Assembly: GCA_016342415.1 (NCBI GenBank)
Contig: JAEIOD010000016.1
Coordinates: 1 to 64,000 of the forward strand
From: Clostridiales bacterium
GTDB lineage: Bacteria > Bacillota > Clostridia > Peptostreptococcales > Acidaminobacteraceae
DNA: 64,000 bases
Direction: 5' to 3'
This document shows, in pieces, positions 63,760 to 64,000 of this stretch (its first letter is position 1; each line of letters opens with the position of its first letter). The translations under genes were made by a program, and so were the position numbers. The notes under the pieces were generated by a model. The model saw only the letters and a list, made by a program, of their open reading frames with translations, was not told the DNA's origin and did not search any database.

Positions 63760-64000
63760 ATGAAAAAATACAAAGCATATTTAATATTACTGCCTAGTTT
63801 GGTTGGTTTCTTTTTACTTTATATAATGCCCTTCTTTATCGGTATAAAATTTTCATTACAACGAAGCAGCTTCAATGATGAGTTTGTAGGATTGAGCAAT
63901 TACATAAAATTATTTGATAATGAAGCATTTGTACTGGCTTTAAAAAATAACATGGTTTTCATGGGAATTGCAATACCGACAATTATGGTTGTATCATTTG
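63760..64000 (+). CDS. Sugar-type ABC transporter permease, MalF/UgpA family (partial)
   Basis: Open to the window end; 80 residues are visible. It begins MKKYKAYLILLPSLVGFFL with a first membrane helix and the family pattern YIMPFFIGIKFSL...FVGLSNYIKLF, then a second hydrophobic stretch. GAGGG precedes the ATG, 10 bases after the binding-protein stop, so both are one transporter operon. The second permease and possibly an ATPase should follow beyond 64000. Confidence 0.85.
   Translation, partial: MKKYKAYLILLPSLVGFFLLYIMPFFIGIKFSLQRSSFNDEFVGLSNYIKLFDNEAFVLALKNNMVFMGIAIPTIMVVSF

Noticed and set aside
1-64000. tRNA or rRNA genes, insertion sequences, prophage
   Set aside because: No cloverleaf with GTTC/CCA patterns, rRNA core, transposase, integrase or phage structural gene could be recognised.

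Overview
This is a 64 kb stretch of an AT-rich (roughly one third G+C) Firmicutes genome, most likely an anaerobic, motile, peptide- and amino-acid-fermenting member of the Clostridia. The reasons are strong AGGAGG ribosome-binding sites with frequent TTG starts, lipoprotein-type binding proteins, the tig-clpP-clpX-lon-engB block, an L-box lysine riboswitch, XRE-cupin regulators, YhaM and RsbU/SpoIIE-type proteins, and a PPi-type phosphofructokinase. I cannot name the genus. No rRNA, tRNA, CRISPR array, prophage or insertion sequence was seen.

Layout. 1-3000: lysA-lysC on the minus strand behind a sigma-A promoter, a lysine riboswitch and an intrinsic terminator. 3.1-9.4 kb: a chemotaxis operon (cheY, cheA, cheW) that continues into a multi-PAS hybrid histidine kinase and a stand-alone receiver. 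9.4-20.8 kb: housekeeping and signalling genes (parvulin isomerase, receiver, membrane protein, YhaM, PlsC, SEC-C protein, M32 carboxypeptidase, PPi-PFK, alpha/beta hydrolase, a 30-residue hydrophobic peptide, a secreted beta-sandwich-like protein, and a methyl-accepting protein with a long charged cytoplasmic N-terminus). 20.8-30.9 kb: PcrA-like helicase, the tig-clpP-clpX-lon-engB proteostasis cluster, cyclophilin and class II aldolase. 31-39.7 kb: RNA modification genes (RsmF-like, RsuA-like, RluC-like), a GNAT, a Csm6-like HEPN protein with no CRISPR locus, a TGS/uridine-kinase-like protein and a membrane PP2C phosphatase. 40-53.3 kb: a large oligopeptide uptake locus with four binding proteins (three are near-copies), OppB, an enlarged OppC, OppD, OppF and a small membrane protein. 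53.3-59.5 kb: two XRE-cupin regulators, a Kbl-type enzyme, CheV, a double-HD protein and an M24 peptidase. 59.6-64 kb: a LytTR regulator with a tail-anchored pseudokinase-like repeat protein, and the start of a sugar-type ABC transporter that runs off the window.

How it fits together. Peptides bound by OppA1-4 enter through OppBCDF and are cut by the M32 and M24 peptidases. Kbl joins threonine/glycine catabolism. CodY-like boxes lie at or near three oppA promoters, which suggests nitrogen/GTP-responsive control. CheA/W/Y, CheV, the MCP, the hybrid kinase and the double-HD protein form a dense signalling layer.

The items I would look at first are the CARF-less HEPN protein, the OppC with about 330 extra extracellular residues, the pseudokinase-like repeat protein, the MCP with a charged N-terminal extension, and the degenerate HPt domain (His replaced by Tyr) on the hybrid kinase.
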